Assembly (NCBI RefSeq): GCF_001640025.1
Contig: NC_031674.1
Coordinates: 4,154,001 to 4,218,000, forward strand
Source: Sugiyamaella lignohabitans
Lineage: Eukaryota > Ascomycota > Dipodascomycetes > Dipodascales > Trichomonascaceae
Direction: 5' to 3'
DNA: 64,000 bases
Shown here: one piece after another, positions 10,617-23,395 of the stretch
How positions within the stretch are numbered: the first letter of the stretch is position 1
Layout of the letters: every line of letters begins with the position of its first letter
The notes under the pieces: model-generated
Seen by the model: the letters and a program-made list of their open reading frames with translations, nothing else
Told to the model about the DNA's origin: nothing
Databases searched by the model: none
Program-made: the position numbers and the translations under genes

Positions 10617-11459
10617 ATGGTTTGGAAAGATAATGCTACTATTTTCACTGAATTGGGACCCCTCCCAAGAGAGCCCCCTAAGCTTGCTGACAATGTCCTT
10701 GACTTGTTCTCATTGAAGGGTAAAGTTGCTTCTATCACTGGTTCTTCAACTGGTATTGGTTATGCTGTTGCTGAGGCGTACGCTCAAGCTGGTGCTGACG
10801 TTGCTATCTGGTACAATTCTCATCCTTCAGATGATAAAGCTAAGGCTTTGTCTGAGAAGTACGGTGTCAGAGCTAAGGCTTATAAGGTTTCAATCACTGA
10901 TTCCGAACAAGTTGAGGCTGCTATTGCTCAACAAAAGAAGGATTTTGGCAAGATTGATGTCTTCGTCGCCAATGCTGGTGTCCCATGGACTGCTGGCCCT
11001 CTTATCGAGCCCAACGATCACAAAGAGTGGCACAAGGTTGTTGACCTCGACTTGAATGGTGTCTACTACTGTGCCAAGGCCATTGGCCGCATATTCAAGG
11101 AACAGGGCCATGGTTCCTTGGTGTTCACTGCATCCATGTCGGGTCATATTGTTAATTACCCTCAATTACAGGCTAGTTATAATGCAGTTAAGGCTGCAGT
11201 TATCCACCTTTCGAAGTCCCTAGCTGTTGAATGGTCTGGTTTTGCTCGTGTCAACTCTATCTCCCCTGGATATATTGCAACTGAGATTTCCGACTTTGTG
11301 CCCCATGAGACTAAGGCTAAGTGGTGGTCTGTAACTCCATTAGGTCGTGAGGGATTGCCCCGTGAGCTTGTTGGTGCTTACCTCTATTTTGCTTCCGACG
11401 CCTCCACCTATACCACTGGTAGTGATCTTCGTGTTGATGGAGGTTATGCTGCCCCTTAA
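10617..11459 (+). CDS. NADP(H)-dependent short-chain dehydrogenase, sorbose/mannitol reductase (Sou1) type
   Basis: 280 aa classical SDR. The Rossmann glycine motif is TGSSTGIG (from residue 41). NAG is at 'VFVANAGV', the catalytic Ser lies in FTASMSG (about residue 174), and the YxxxK pair is Tyr188/Lys192 in ASYNAVKAA. The end [11 protein letters not shown] is typical of the family. The N-terminal segment before the Rossmann fold and the overall sequence resemble yeast Sou1/Sou2 and fungal mannitol dehydrogenases. Those interconvert fructose or sorbose with the hexitol using NADPH. Codons are strongly biased to GCT, GGT and AAG, unlike the neighbouring genes, which suggests high expression. 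The substrate is inferred. It is the first gene of an accessory stretch rich in sugar and redox functions. Confidence 0.85.
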   Translation: MVWKDNATIFTELGPLPREPPKLADNVLDLFSLKGKVASITGSSTGIGYAVAEAYAQAGADVAIWYNSHPSDDKAKALSEKYGVRAKAYKVSITDSEQVEAAIAQQKKDFGKIDVFVANAGVPWTAGPLIEPNDHKEWHKVVDLDLNGVYYCAKAIGRIFKEQGHGSLVFTASMSGHIVNYPQLQASYNAVKAAVIHLSKSLAVEWSGFARVNSISPGYIATEISDFVPHETKAKWWSVTPLGREGLPRELVGAYLYFASDASTYTTGSDLRVDGGYAAP

Positions 11460-11922
11460 ATTAGTTGGGACTAGTTATTTCAGTACTTCCAGCTTTATTT
11501 ACGATATTTATATAGAAATAGTGCAAAATAAGATATTTCGAAGCACCTTTTTTACTGATTTCAATCGGCTTCAGTCAGCCAAGTAGCTAGCTATCTTGGA
11601 AGTAAATACAGCACTGGACAGTGGTCATAAACGTTAACGAATTGGCTTAAACCTAGTATTTTTTGGTGCGAAGTGAATCGTGGGCGGTCTGTACCTGTGT
11701 TGGCTGAGAGATATCGATCGCCGGCTTCTATTAACGTTTCTGACAATGAGTGGGGTGGCAGGGCAGGGTCATGCGCACATTCATTATAGTTTAGACTCAT
11801 CTAGCATCCATGACTGGGTACGATCTCAAATCCTATAAATAACGGTGTTGATAAGACAAACTTCCGTATCTTCTTATATATATTGGCAACCCGCAGGTAA
11901 TATCACAAGTCGCATCATTTCA
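11460..11922. other. Intergenic, SDR 3' end and YbjQ-family promoter
   Basis: 463 bp. Apart from a TATA box at 11834-11841 I see no gene or repeat. Confidence 0.5.
11834..11841 (+). promoter_or_regulatory. TATA box of the YbjQ-family gene
   Basis: TATAAATA lies 82-89 bp upstream of the ATG at 11923, a normal spacing for a yeast TATA promoter. Confidence 0.5.
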
Positions 11923-12437
11923 ATGTCAGTTCATGTGCAGAAGGGTAGTTCTGCGGGACATTCTTCGGACCCCAAAGCTGGTATCAGCGTTTGGCCCGAA
12001 AATGCCAATATAATTATTTCAACTGGAAATGATATTCCTGGCCATGATATTATGGAATACAAAGGAATGGGTAAGAGATTGTATATAATACGACGTTGAC
12101 GGTGATAATATTCTTCATGCAGGGGCTATTCTTTACTAACAGTACGGCAGTCTATGGGATTACCGTTCGTGCTAGGAACGTTGCATCAATGCTTGGTGCG
12201 GGACTCAAGAGTTTGGCTGGTGGAGAAGTCGGTGTACTAACAACAAATATGGTACGCTGTCGAGATGAGGCCATGGATAGAATGATAGCAGGCGTACATC
12301 AAGTTGGAGGAAATGCAGTTTATGCATTCCGCTTTGACGTTAACTCTCCTGAGCCTGGCTGGACCGAAGTATGTTGCTACGGTACTGCTGTAACGGCAGT
12401 TCCCCGGAAAAATAACAGTTCTTACCAGAAGCAATAA
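11923..12437 (+). CDS. YbjQ/UPF0145-family small protein, one intron
   Basis: Spliced as 11923-12070 joined to 12151-12437, giving 144 aa. The 80-nt intron starts GTAAGA and ends TACTAAC-AGTACGGCAG. An alternative AG at 12122 breaks the reading phase. Splicing restores the family alignment: an N-terminal strand (NIIISTGNDIPGHDIMEYKGM) runs into VYGITVRARNVASMLGAGLK. SLAGGEVGVLTTNMVRCRDEA then matches the conserved 'GG..G.Y...L..AR..A' block of bacterial YbjQ. The end GGNAVYAFRFDV...GTAV matches the 'GADAVVG....GTAV' block. YbjQ proteins form small ring-like oligomers and are annotated as putative heavy-metal binding; the role is not established. It is mainly a bacterial family, so the intron shows it is a resident nuclear gene. 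Confidence 0.8.
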
Positions 12438-14300
<1,863 letters not shown>

Positions 14301-15021
14301 CAGCCTTTTTATAGAACATTTCCACATAATATTATCATAGAAGATCTATTTTTTCAGGTATTAATGGCAGTACAGAACTCAAATAATTTAAATAATGTCA
14401 TATAGATTACTAGCCTTCGCTGTTCAGTTTATTATATAGCGATGTCAAGCTGTGACGAAAACGGCAGCTGTTTCCTTACCCCAAGAGGTCGTATCTTGCA
14501 TCATGCACATGGATAAGGAACTGTGACGATCTGGATGACCCACTACCTACGTACCGGAACCCAAAATCACGGGCGGAGGGCGTTAATTAATTAACCTACT
14601 TTTTTGGGAAGTTCACCTCGGATGTGTACCCAAAATGAGCTTAGAATGTCGATTTCAATGAACATATGCAGGGGTAAATTTATTTTCAAGGGAATCTTTC
14701 GCCCGCAAAGACGCTCTTGATCACCAGATCCAGAAAATTATCTTCAAGGGCCTCCACTTGTAGATTAAATTATCCAATCCAAATCATACTTATCTAATTA
14801 ATAAGCATTTCTGAAAGAATTGTTCATTGTTAACCATGATTTGTAATTCTGCTGCCAAGCCAGCCGACCCTAATGCGCTCTTCTCACCTTGCCCATGACA
14901 TAGCACGATTAGCTCTTCTATTTTCAGATCTCCCCAAAGAAGCATTAAATTCTTACTGCTAAATGAAGAGCATTATATATTCTAGAGTTATTGCACTGCT
15001 AGCATACTTCACATTGTCAAG
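14301..15021. other. Intergenic, transporter promoter
   Basis: 721 bp, AT-rich, with several TTAATTAA-like strings around 14584-14596. No gene or clear repeat is seen. Confidence 0.45.
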
Positions 15022-16806
15022 ATGACTGAAATCAACATGACCGAGATCTCTAGGGGTTGGCACGACAATTTCCGTGTAACTCAGACTGTTACCGAAATAC
15101 ACAACGACAGTAGAAGTATTTTATCGGAATATGGGCCGATTCCAAAGAAAAAAGCTAGTATATCAGATTACTGGTTAGTATCTCTTTTGTGCTGCTTTGC
15201 TTCTATGGGTGGCCTTATTTTTGGATATGACACGGGAACGATTTCTGGGTAAGTCAGTCAAGTTTAATGTCTGAGTAATTCTCTAACCATAAGCTATATT
15301 AATATGCCCCAATTTCTAAGGCATTTTGGACAACCCAAGAATGACAGCAGCTTTTATTTTTCCAAATCTAGGTCTGGTATTATCGTAGGAATTTTTTCTA
15401 TTGGAGCTGGAATTGGAGGTATATTTTTTTCACGGCTTGGCGATAAGTACGGTAGAAAAGTGGGAATAATAGTTGGATGCATTATATATATCCTGGGGGT
15501 TGTCGTGCAAATTTCATCAAGCTATTCTTGGTATCAATTTTTAATTGGCAGACTAGTTGGTGGGTTGGGAGTAGGAACACTGGCCGTTTTGGTACCAATG
15601 TTTATCTCCGAAATATCACCAGCTGAAATACGAGGTGCACTTGTCTCAATGTATCAGTTGTTCAACACCTTAGGAATATTTATAGGGTATTGTGTCTGCT
15701 ATGGTACCTATACGCGACAAAACTCCAGTTCTTACAGAATACCCCTAAGCCTTTGTTTTGTCTGGGGTTTCATTCTCATTGTAGGAATGTTGATACTCCC
15801 TGAATCTGCTAGATACTTAATATCTAAGGGTCGCATAATTGAGGCCAGGAAGTCAATGTGTTTTGTCAATAGATGTACAGAGGATGACCCTCGAGTTGTA
15901 TCCAGCGTTGACCAGATTGTGAAAGCAGTCGAGTCTGAGCGAGAGGGGGGTCGCGCAACTTGGAAAGAACTTCTTACAGGAAAACCTAGAGTAGGATTCA
16001 GATTAATGGTAGGGGTAGTGGTGGCAGCTTTACAGCAATGGGTAGGAGCAAATTATTTCTTTTATTATGGGACAAAAGTCTTTATGGACATTGGAATGAC
16101 GGACTCGTTTGCAACATCGACAATATTTGGTGCCGTTAACTTTATCTCTACCTTTTTTGGCATTTACTTCGTTGAAAAATTTGGCCGCCGAAACGTGCTA
16201 CTATACGGGGCAGTAGGTATGCTTGTATTCTTCGTTATATACTCAACACTTGGAGTGAGACTACTTTATCCACAGGGAGAGGGGAATGGCACTAATTCCT
16301 CTGTGGGAAAAGCAATGATTGCAGTAACTTGCCTCTATATTTTTAGCTTTGCTTCGACTTGGGCACCGTGCGCGTTTGTTTTGATCTCAGAGATCTTTCC
16401 CTTAAGAGTTCGATCAAAAGGAGTGTAAGTACTGAAAGAATGTTGTCTAAGTTAAAAGTTTGGCGCCCATTATCTAACAGAATCAAGGTCTCTAGGGATG
16501 GCATCAAATTGGTTTGCAAATTTCCTGTTGGGCTTTTTTTCACCCTTCATTATAGGCTCTATCGGATTTTATTACGGATTTGTATTTAGCGGTTGCATTT
16601 TTTTCGCAGTATTTTTTGTGTATTTTTTTGTGCACGAAAGCAAAGGATTGACTTTGGAAAATATTGATGAAATGTTTGCATCCGGGGCAACGGCTTGGTC
16701 ATCTAGTCATTGGAATCCCCACGTTATAATCGAGCAGGATAGAGATTATACAACAAATTCAAAGCCAGGTGCCGATCGTGAAGGTACCGATCCTGAAGAT
16801 ATTTAA
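15022..16806 (+). CDS. MFS sugar transporter (hexose/Hxt-type), two introns
   Basis: Spliced as 15022-15248, 15294-16424 and 16488-16806, giving 558 aa with 12 predicted membrane segments. Intron 1 (45 nt) is GTAAGT..CTCTAAC-CATAAG. Intron 2 (63 nt) is GTAAGT..CTAAC-AGAATCAAG; there the AG that directly follows the branch site breaks the phase and must be skipped. Splicing restores the sugar-porter signatures. GYDTGTISG runs into YINMPQFLRHFG, then GDKYGRK, GRLVGGLGVG, PESARYLISKGR and EKFGRRN. RVRSKGV runs into SLGMASNWFANFL, then HESKGLTLENIDEMF. These belong to the proton- or facilitator-type hexose transporters of the plasma membrane. The exact sugar cannot be read from sequence. It lies between a GAPDH paralogue and an amino-sugar enzyme. 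Confidence 0.9.
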
Positions 16807-16929
16807 ACAACATTCTGATAGCAAATGTATTGTACAGTCAGTAAATATATACAGCCAGGTACACATGTTGTGTAGACTTTTTTAACTAAATGAATAAATA
16901 AAATAAATTATTTTCCTCACTCTGATACT

Positions 16930-19104
16930 TCAAAGTTCACAGAGCAACCCTTTGGCTGCTACTTGAGCCGGGTGTTCAACTACCTCAATACCCTTAAAAT
17001 GAATTCCTTCGCGATCGAGAGCAGCCAAAACCAAATCTTGAAATGGCCCGTTACACAACAAAGACCCAGCAAAGATTAGCAACGACTGACCCGGATCAAT
17101 TAAACCTTCTTCGGTAAAGGGTAACACATTATTTTTAACAAGGACTGATGCTGCATTTTGAGCAATAGCATACGCTTTGTCATCGCGAGGCTCGGAAAAG
17201 GCGGCCTCAAATACAATGCGAGTAACATCAGCAATCTTTGCCTTTCGAGTGCTGTTATCAATATCATTAGAGGACATGAACTCTATCATATCGGTCAAAA
17301 ACATATCTTCATCGCCACCATCATTGCCCATGTATCTAATTAGTTTTTTTTGAAATTTTGAAAGTTCAACAAGCTTTCCCTTTTTGGGAACGGTGGAGGA
17401 CGTCAAAACCCGGCCCAGTTTTTTCCGATCCAGATAAGCTATGGTATCTTTGATAGCTTGCATGCCAATGTAATAACCGCTCCCCTCATCACCTAGGTAG
17501 GAGCCCCACCCACCAGCTCTCCCTAGACATTCATATTGATTATCATAATATTTGTAAGCCACTGCGCCTGAACCAGTGCCAGAAACCAAGCTGATACCGG
17601 CTTCATATTCGGGCTTGTAGGACAAAACAGCGGCCAACAGTGATGAGTCGCCTGTAAGCCTAATCTTGTTACGGGGGAGACCCAAGAACTCTTCAAACCT
17701 GTCTAAAACCTTTTCGTACTTTGTCGAGGAAATTCCAGCGATACCAATCCATACAGAATCAAAAATTTGGAGCGACTTAGGATTCATTACTGTGATAAAT
17801 GGAGGAAGTTTAGAAACAGCCAGACGAATTGCCGCCCCTACTGCATCAATCATACCATCCACCCCACAGCTGGCGATGTTAGATGATCCTGTTTCACACT
17901 GAACCTCGATGCCACTTGAGCATTTAATAACGACTGCAGTCTTAGACCCACCGCCATCAACCACAAGAACAAGAGAGCAATTCTCGCTATTAGCCGTAGA
18001 AATTATAGACGAACTCAAAGAATCGTCAGAATCATCAGAGTTGGTGCTGAAGATAGATTCATTATCGGACTGTTCATCGTTGGACCGATCTCTGGGACCA
18101 AAGAAGTTAGTTCTGTGAGAACCAAGAGCTAAACCTAGGCGGTTTAAACTATTATGCAGTAAGCGTTTAGATTCTTCTAAGTTGAGACCAGTCTTTCCAA
18201 CAATTATGGCAAGTTTGAGGTCATTTTCACAACTCGCTATATGCTGTCCTACAATTTGACTAGCATTATCCTCATCAGAGTTCGGGACATAAATTTTGCG
18301 TGTGCCACCGTTTTCACTCAAAATGTAAAATTTCGTACCACAAATAGTTCTAAATATCTTTTTCGATCTTTCTTTTAACTTCAAGTTACTTGGCTTGAGA
18401 TCGACCATAAGATTTCCATATGTTTTTCCGAGTTTCACCATGATTGTAGTACTAAGCATATTGAGAACCATCTTAGTAGCAGTTCCAGCCTTCAATCTTG
18501 TGGAGCCTGTAACAACTTCTGGACCCGTTACAGGCGCAACTAGGTGATCAATGAAATCGCATTCTTGCATTGCCGATGGGCTAACACAGCAAATACCTAC
18601 AGTCAAACAACCAAAGGTTTTGGCAAAGTTTAACGCACTCAGCACATAAGGTGTTCGTCCTGAGGATGCAATACCAATTACTGTATCCAACGGTGACAGG
18701 TTGTAATGTTTGAGATCGGCAATGGCACTTTCAACATCATCTTCGGCACCTTCCTGGGTGATTCTGATGGCGCGATCGCCTCCTGAAATAATGCCTACAA
18801 ACTGAGATGGTGAAGCAGAAAACGTAGGAGGAATTTCAGCAGCATCTAAAACCCCCAATCGACCACTGCTACCAGCACCAACATAAAACAATCTTCCATC
18901 ACTAGCAATTCGGGGATAGATATCATCGGCGGCAGCAGCAATATCATTGACACAGTTGCTCACACTACTAACCACACCAACATCTTCCTTGTTCATGAGC
19001 TGCACGATCTCAAGGGTCGTCAAGACATCCAAATTGGAAGATAATGGGTTCTGACATTCTGTCTGAAGATGAGTTAGATTGATTTTTGCCGGCTGAATTA
19101 TCAT
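16930..19104 (-). CDS. MurQ-type MurNAc-6-P etherase fused to a BadF/NAGK-type sugar kinase
   Basis: 724 aa from the ATG at 19104. The frame extends 33 codons further to another ATG, but that segment is Cys/Phe-rich and not conserved-looking. Residues 1-300 are a SIS-fold MurQ domain. The signature is YVGAGSSGRLGVLDAAEIPPT, with Glu90 and with Glu121 in QEGAEDD. Those two acids are 31 apart, exactly as catalytic Glu83/Glu114 of E. coli MurQ. A second sugar-phosphate loop is GIASSGRTPY. An acidic, Ser-rich linker (about 340-375) leads to a second domain with DGGGSKT (384-390), SGTGSGA (508-514) and GGWGSYLGDEGSGYYIG. That domain is the BadF/BcrA ATPase fold shared by N-acetylglucosamine kinase and bacterial MurK. 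Predicted reactions are MurNAc plus ATP to MurNAc-6-P, then to GlcNAc-6-P plus D-lactate. The alternative is a regulator like animal GCKR. Fungal homologues tend to be labelled glucokinase-regulator family. Confidence 0.85.
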   Translation of the reverse strand: MIIQPAKINLTHLQTECQNPLSSNLDVLTTLEIVQLMNKEDVGVVSSVSNCVNDIAAAADDIYPRIASDGRLFYVGAGSSGRLGVLDAAEIPPTFSASPSQFVGIISGGDRAIRITQEGAEDDVESAIADLKHYNLSPLDTVIGIASSGRTPYVLSALNFAKTFGCLTVGICCVSPSAMQECDFIDHLVAPVTGPEVVTGSTRLKAGTATKMVLNMLSTTIMVKLGKTYGNLMVDLKPSNLKLKERSKKIFRTICGTKFYILSENGGTRKIYVPNSDEDNASQIVGQHIASCENDLKLAIIVGKTGLNLEESKRLLHNSLNRLGLALGSHRTNFFGPRDRSNDEQSDNESIFSTNSDDSDDSLSSSIISTANSENCSLVLVVDGGGSKTAVVIKCSSGIEVQCETGSSNIASCGVDGMIDAVGAAIRLAVSKLPPFITVMNPKSLQIFDSVWIGIAGISSTKYEKVLDRFEEFLGLPRNKIRLTGDSSLLAAVLSYKPEYEAGISLVSGTGSGAVAYKYYDNQYECLGRAGGWGSYLGDEGSGYYIGMQAIKDTIAYLDRKKLGRVLTSSTVPKKGKLVELSKFQKKLIRYMGNDGGDEDMFLTDMIEFMSSNDIDNSTRKAKIADVTRIVFEAAFSEPRDDKAYAIAQNAASVLVKNNVLPFTEEGLIDPGQSLLIFAGSLLCNGPFQDLVLAALDREGIHFKGIEVVEHPAQVAAKGLLCEL

Positions 19105-21913
19105 TGGCAGCAAAAATACGAAAAATACAAAATTACAAAAATGCCGCCCACAGACATGGTGACAACGCGTCGATATATACAGGAGAATCCACGCAAAACA
19201 CAAGACAATTGCACTGCCAAAGATACATAAAAAAGCAGCTCCCGGAGAATAAATCCAAACAGGTAATATGATTACTTACGAAACGCATCAGTCCTATCTA
19301 GGCCGCCAAACGTATATGTAAGTTTAAGGTTATTTCAAGTTAGTTGTCTGATCGTCGCGTTGTTGGTCACTGGTGAAAAGTTTATGATATTTTCCTGCAC
19401 ATTACCGCTAAACTGGTTAAGGTTAAGCGACGAGTCGTACTGTTTGCATACATAAATTGTGCATGAAGGGTGAAGTCGGTGTACTCGGCGACGGTGTAGG
19501 TGGACTGGTATGCAGATAACAAACTAAAAGAAAGGTAGTTGGAGACGGAAAAAGAATTTTCAGGTTGGTCAACACCCTGGACCTCGCAAAAAAAGAACTT
19601 TCTCCTGGATATGAGAGCTTCCAACAGAAAAAGTATTTTGCTAACGGTGGCACTGGGCTGTATTTAGTTGTATCAATAGGGAAACACAACTACCCGTCTC
19701 ATAATTAGATTAGTTTGGAGCATATCTGCTTTCATAGGTTTTACCCTTATATTAGCGGAAGAACAGTGCCCTAAAAAACCGCTGCTGTCTTTTGGAGCAT
19801 ATTCTGGTCTGTAGCTACTCCAAACACCTTAGTCTTCAGTTTATTATCTTTGTATTGTAGAAGTAGATGCTGACATTCAGCGCCCAGAAGTAGAAGTTCA
19901 GTAGCAATTCTGGAGGCTAACCGATAGACATTATGACGGAGCCGCCGTTGATAATGTAGCGTATGTAGTAGTATACATACCTGCGGCCGTTGATGACCAC
20001 TACTAGCAAACAAAGGCTTGTAACTATAAAAATAAATGTTGCTCAACGGCGACTTCGCCGGTCAGAATGTAGGTCATGCGAGAGAGCATGCCTTCAAGGA
20101 AGCTGACAACAAACCCTCTTAAGCTCTTCTTGTAGCTAGTACTGAACTGAATTTTTTGGGAAAAATTGTCCCTTAACTTCAATATCATTCGAGTCTAGTT
20201 GATGGTGGGATATAGTCTGAAATAAATAACGTAAAACTGTTCACGTGTCATGAGGATTTGAACTCCCACGGTTGCCACCATTCAACACTCCAACCGCCGT
20301 TTGCTGCCGCATTACCCTAGCCCTTTATCTGAAAGGCGGTGTCAGAAGGTACATAAAGCAACACATGCGCGAACCACAAGTTAACGCTTAGTTGGAAATA
20401 AGATACCACCAGACTATATTTCGTTAAATATATCTAATTCCACAGTCCGGGTCCTAGACCTTATCTTATTTCTCAACTTTCTTATAACGTTGAAATTTCA
20501 TTAAACTGGTAAAAATAATCTTGTTGCGAAATCCCGTGATTGAGTTTAGTCCTTACCATCGCTTCTGCAGATCTGAGGCTCCACTGTATATCACCGGTCA
20601 GTATGCATTAACTGAGATCTATGACAACAAAGGAGGAGAAACAAATGATAGGGCTATGTACGAGAAAATCCCTTCTGTAGCCCCTTTAACGTAATCATAT
20701 AATACAAGTTCTAATAATAGTATTGGATCTAGATAAATTCCCTTCACTTCTCCAAGAGGAATATCAGTAGCTGCTGGCAAATAATAAACTCCGCATCTGG
20801 ATCTAACCACCCAACGGCTTATTTCTTTTTCATATGCGAGAAACCCTAGATCTACGCAACAGTCTATAATTAGGAATTGTAACGAATATCACCGCAGAAC
20901 GAGCGCCTCCTACATCTTTCTTTTTTTTGTCTGGGCCTGGTCCCCCATGCCTAGAGCAAGTTGCCGTCTAGTGTTACCTATGGCCCTTCCCATTACCTCA
21001 GTCGGTCGACAACAGGCAGGAAACTTGAAACAAGTGTTTCTTCCTGAACATGATTCATTTGTATGAATATTTGGTGGAGGGGAACGGCCCTGTGATCCCT
21101 ATCTTTTAAAAGATGCCCAGTAATGCAACCAATGCAACTGTCATAAGGTTTCTATTTTATTGACAGGTTTATAGGCCATGAAAGCTGACAACAGTGCTGC
21201 AAAAAATAAGATTCTCGCATCTCAGTAGTGCATATAATTTTCTCTCTCGGTCAACAGTTTCTACGACAGACTGAGAAACACTGATAGTTTTCAGCTGGGA
21301 TAAGTTGCTATATTTCGCAATTACCATTTGAGAGAAAAATAGGCAAGTTATTTATCAGGCACCAATATCAAGGCAAAAATTTACAATCTTGCGAAAAGGA
21401 GGAAACAAAGGACATACTAGGAGCTTCATTTCCAGCACAAACTTTAGGTAGTCAGAGTTGGTCTGCAGTTCTACAACAATGGTCATACTGGTATTATATG
21501 AGATATGAGATAAATAGGAGAAGGAAATTGATTCGTGGGGCCTTGAACTATGGCGTAACAGCCAGATTCGGTTTATACTATATGGCAGACTGTCAGGAAC
21601 ACAACCAAAAAAAAATGGATTTAGTGGTACATTCGACAAATGTTACAGCATCTCGCCAAATATGAGCTTAACATCAGCTATTTTGACTTTGAGAATCATT
21701 TCTAAGCAAATTTGGCACCTTTCTCACTTTGTTGGTGTGCGCCTTGCGGGGACGGGGTCGGCCTCAGCCGTTTGTGTACGTTAACATTAAGATTTACCGT
21801 TTCTGGTGCATCATAATTTGGGCTGGTCTGAGATAAGGTTAACCTTAAATTAGAGTTAAAAGTGACCGAAGTTTAAGTGGAAGATAAGGAGTGGTCAATT
21901 CAAAGTGCGTGAT
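19105..21913. other. 2.8-kb interval without a recognisable gene
   Basis: This is the longest gap in the window. It lies between two divergently transcribed genes and must include both promoters. Short open frames (up to 94 codons) overlap on both strands without family features. A stretch near 20250-20330 recalls the T-arm side of a tRNA on the minus strand but does not fold as one (see rejected items). Confidence 0.55.
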
Positions 21914-23395
21914 ATGGGAACTGAACGCGAAGGCATTAACTTCACTAGCCTGGGCTCTGGTGACGAAGCGCAAGACCAGATCAGTCTAGAGAATGCAGAT
22001 AGTGGTTGGCTAGAATCGTTTAAAAATATTAGATCCGAGCCGTGGTTTCAAGTCTTTCTTATCAGCTTTGTTTGTTTCTGCTGCCCTGGAATATACAATG
22101 CTCTTGGGGGGATGGGCGGAAGCGGTCAAGTTGACCCAACAGTAGCTGCCAATGCGACGGTTGCCTTATTATCTACTTCTGCAATTTCGGCAGTATTTTT
22201 TGTTGCGCCCCTCTACGAGCTCATCGGTCCTAATATATGTGTGCTTATTGGTGGTTGGACCTATGCTTTGTATAGTGGCTCACTGCTCAACTACAATCAT
22301 CATCAGAATTCTACATTTGTTATTGTTTCAGGAGCTATACTGGGTATTGGTGCTAGCTTTCTATGGGTGCCCCAAGGAGTCATAATGACAACTTATATCA
22401 ATGAAAGTCAAAAAGGGCGTTCAATTGCAGTATTCTGGATTATTTTCAACTTAGGTGGTACCATTGGGTCCTTAGCAAGTTTTGGGCTGAACTATCATTC
22501 CAGTGTAGGGACAGTGAGTGATTTTACTTATATTGCATACATTGTGATAATGCTTTCTGGATGGTTATTAGGGTCATTGCTGCTGTGCCCAGCTGCGAAA
22601 TTGAACTACAAATACCAGGGTGAGAGAAATAGTGCTGTAGCGAAACGATACCAGGGAATTTCTTTGAAGAAGATTATCGAAATGGTTAAGCTAGCATTGT
22701 CGATCCTGTGTGACTGGAACATCATCTTTCTACTGCCTATGTTCCTCTATGCTAATGTATTTTACTCCTATCAGCAGAACATTGTTAACGGTAGTACATT
22801 TAACATCCGTACGCGATCGCTTAATGGAGCCTTGTATTGGTTCGCACAAATATTTGGCGGTATCACAATGGGTGCGTTACTTGACACAAGGCATCTGAAT
22901 CGTAGGAAAAGAGCTCTAATGGGATGGGCAGTACTTTCTATCTTTGGAATGGTTGTCTGGGGAGGAGGTTACAAGTTTCAATTATGGAGTAGTAAGAGGA
23001 TCCTTGACGGACATAAGCAAGATTTGGACTTCACTGACAAACAGGCTATTGGACCAATGTTCCTATATATCTTCTACGGAATGTTTGATGCCCTCTGGCA
23101 GGCTTATAGCTATTGGATTATTGGAACTAAGTCGAATGCGCCCGTGATAAATGCTATTCTAGTCGGTGCTTATAAAACATGTCAAGCTACCGGTGGAGCT
23201 ATGGCTTGGAGGCTCAACGCGCTGGGTATGGCACCCATGAGCCAGTTAGCTTTGAATTGGGCTCTGACTATGGCCGCCCTGGTATGTGTTTTGCCTGGAG
23301 TATATAAAATCACGGACTCCAATGTAAAGGAGACTGGACAGGAAACGGAAAATATAGAGGGCCACACAATTATAGTACTTGCTAAAAACTCGTAA
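21914..23395 (+). CDS. UNC-93-like major facilitator protein
   Basis: 493 aa from the ATG at 21914; the frame upstream starts with GTG. A short acidic N-terminus precedes about 11-12 membrane helices. The first helix region reads FLISFVCFCCPGIYNALGGMGG, the hallmark start of the fungal UNC-93/DUF895 MFS branch. Later signatures are YALYSGSLLNYNH, GASFLWVPQGVIM, the Gly-rich FNLGGTIGS helix, and a long loop before the second half (FLYANVFYSYQQN). The end YWIIGTKSN...GAYKTCQATGG is also typical. The substrate of this branch in fungi is not known. It has no introns. The gene lies 2.8 kb from the MurQ-kinase gene and is transcribed away from it, so a functional link is possible but unsupported. 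Confidence 0.83.
   Translation: MGTEREGINFTSLGSGDEAQDQISLENADSGWLESFKNIRSEPWFQVFLISFVCFCCPGIYNALGGMGGSGQVDPTVAANATVALLSTSAISAVFFVAPLYELIGPNICVLIGGWTYALYSGSLLNYNHHQNSTFVIVSGAILGIGASFLWVPQGVIMTTYINESQKGRSIAVFWIIFNLGGTIGSLASFGLNYHSSVGTVSDFTYIAYIVIMLSGWLLGSLLLCPAAKLNYKYQGERNSAVAKRYQGISLKKIIEMVKLALSILCDWNIIFLLPMFLYANVFYSYQQNIVNGSTFNIRTRSLNGALYWFAQIFGGITMGALLDTRHLNRRKRALMGWAVLSIFGMVVWGGGYKFQLWSSKRILDGHKQDLDFTDKQAIGPMFLYIFYGMFDALWQAYSYWIIGTKSNAPVINAILVGAYKTCQATGGAMAWRLNALGMAPMSQLALNWALTMAALVCVLPGVYKITDSNVKETGQETENIEGHTIIVLAKNS

Noticed and set aside
12123..12437. Splicing of the YbjQ gene to the AG at 12122
   Set aside because: It breaks the reading phase and would put extra residues into the conserved core. 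The TACTAAC-CAG at 12150 keeps both frame and alignment.
20245..20335. tRNA-like stretch on the minus strand (AGTTCAAATCC, like a B box)
   Set aside because: The T-stem has mismatches, the acceptor ends do not pair and no good A box is found. At most it is a decayed tRNA relic.
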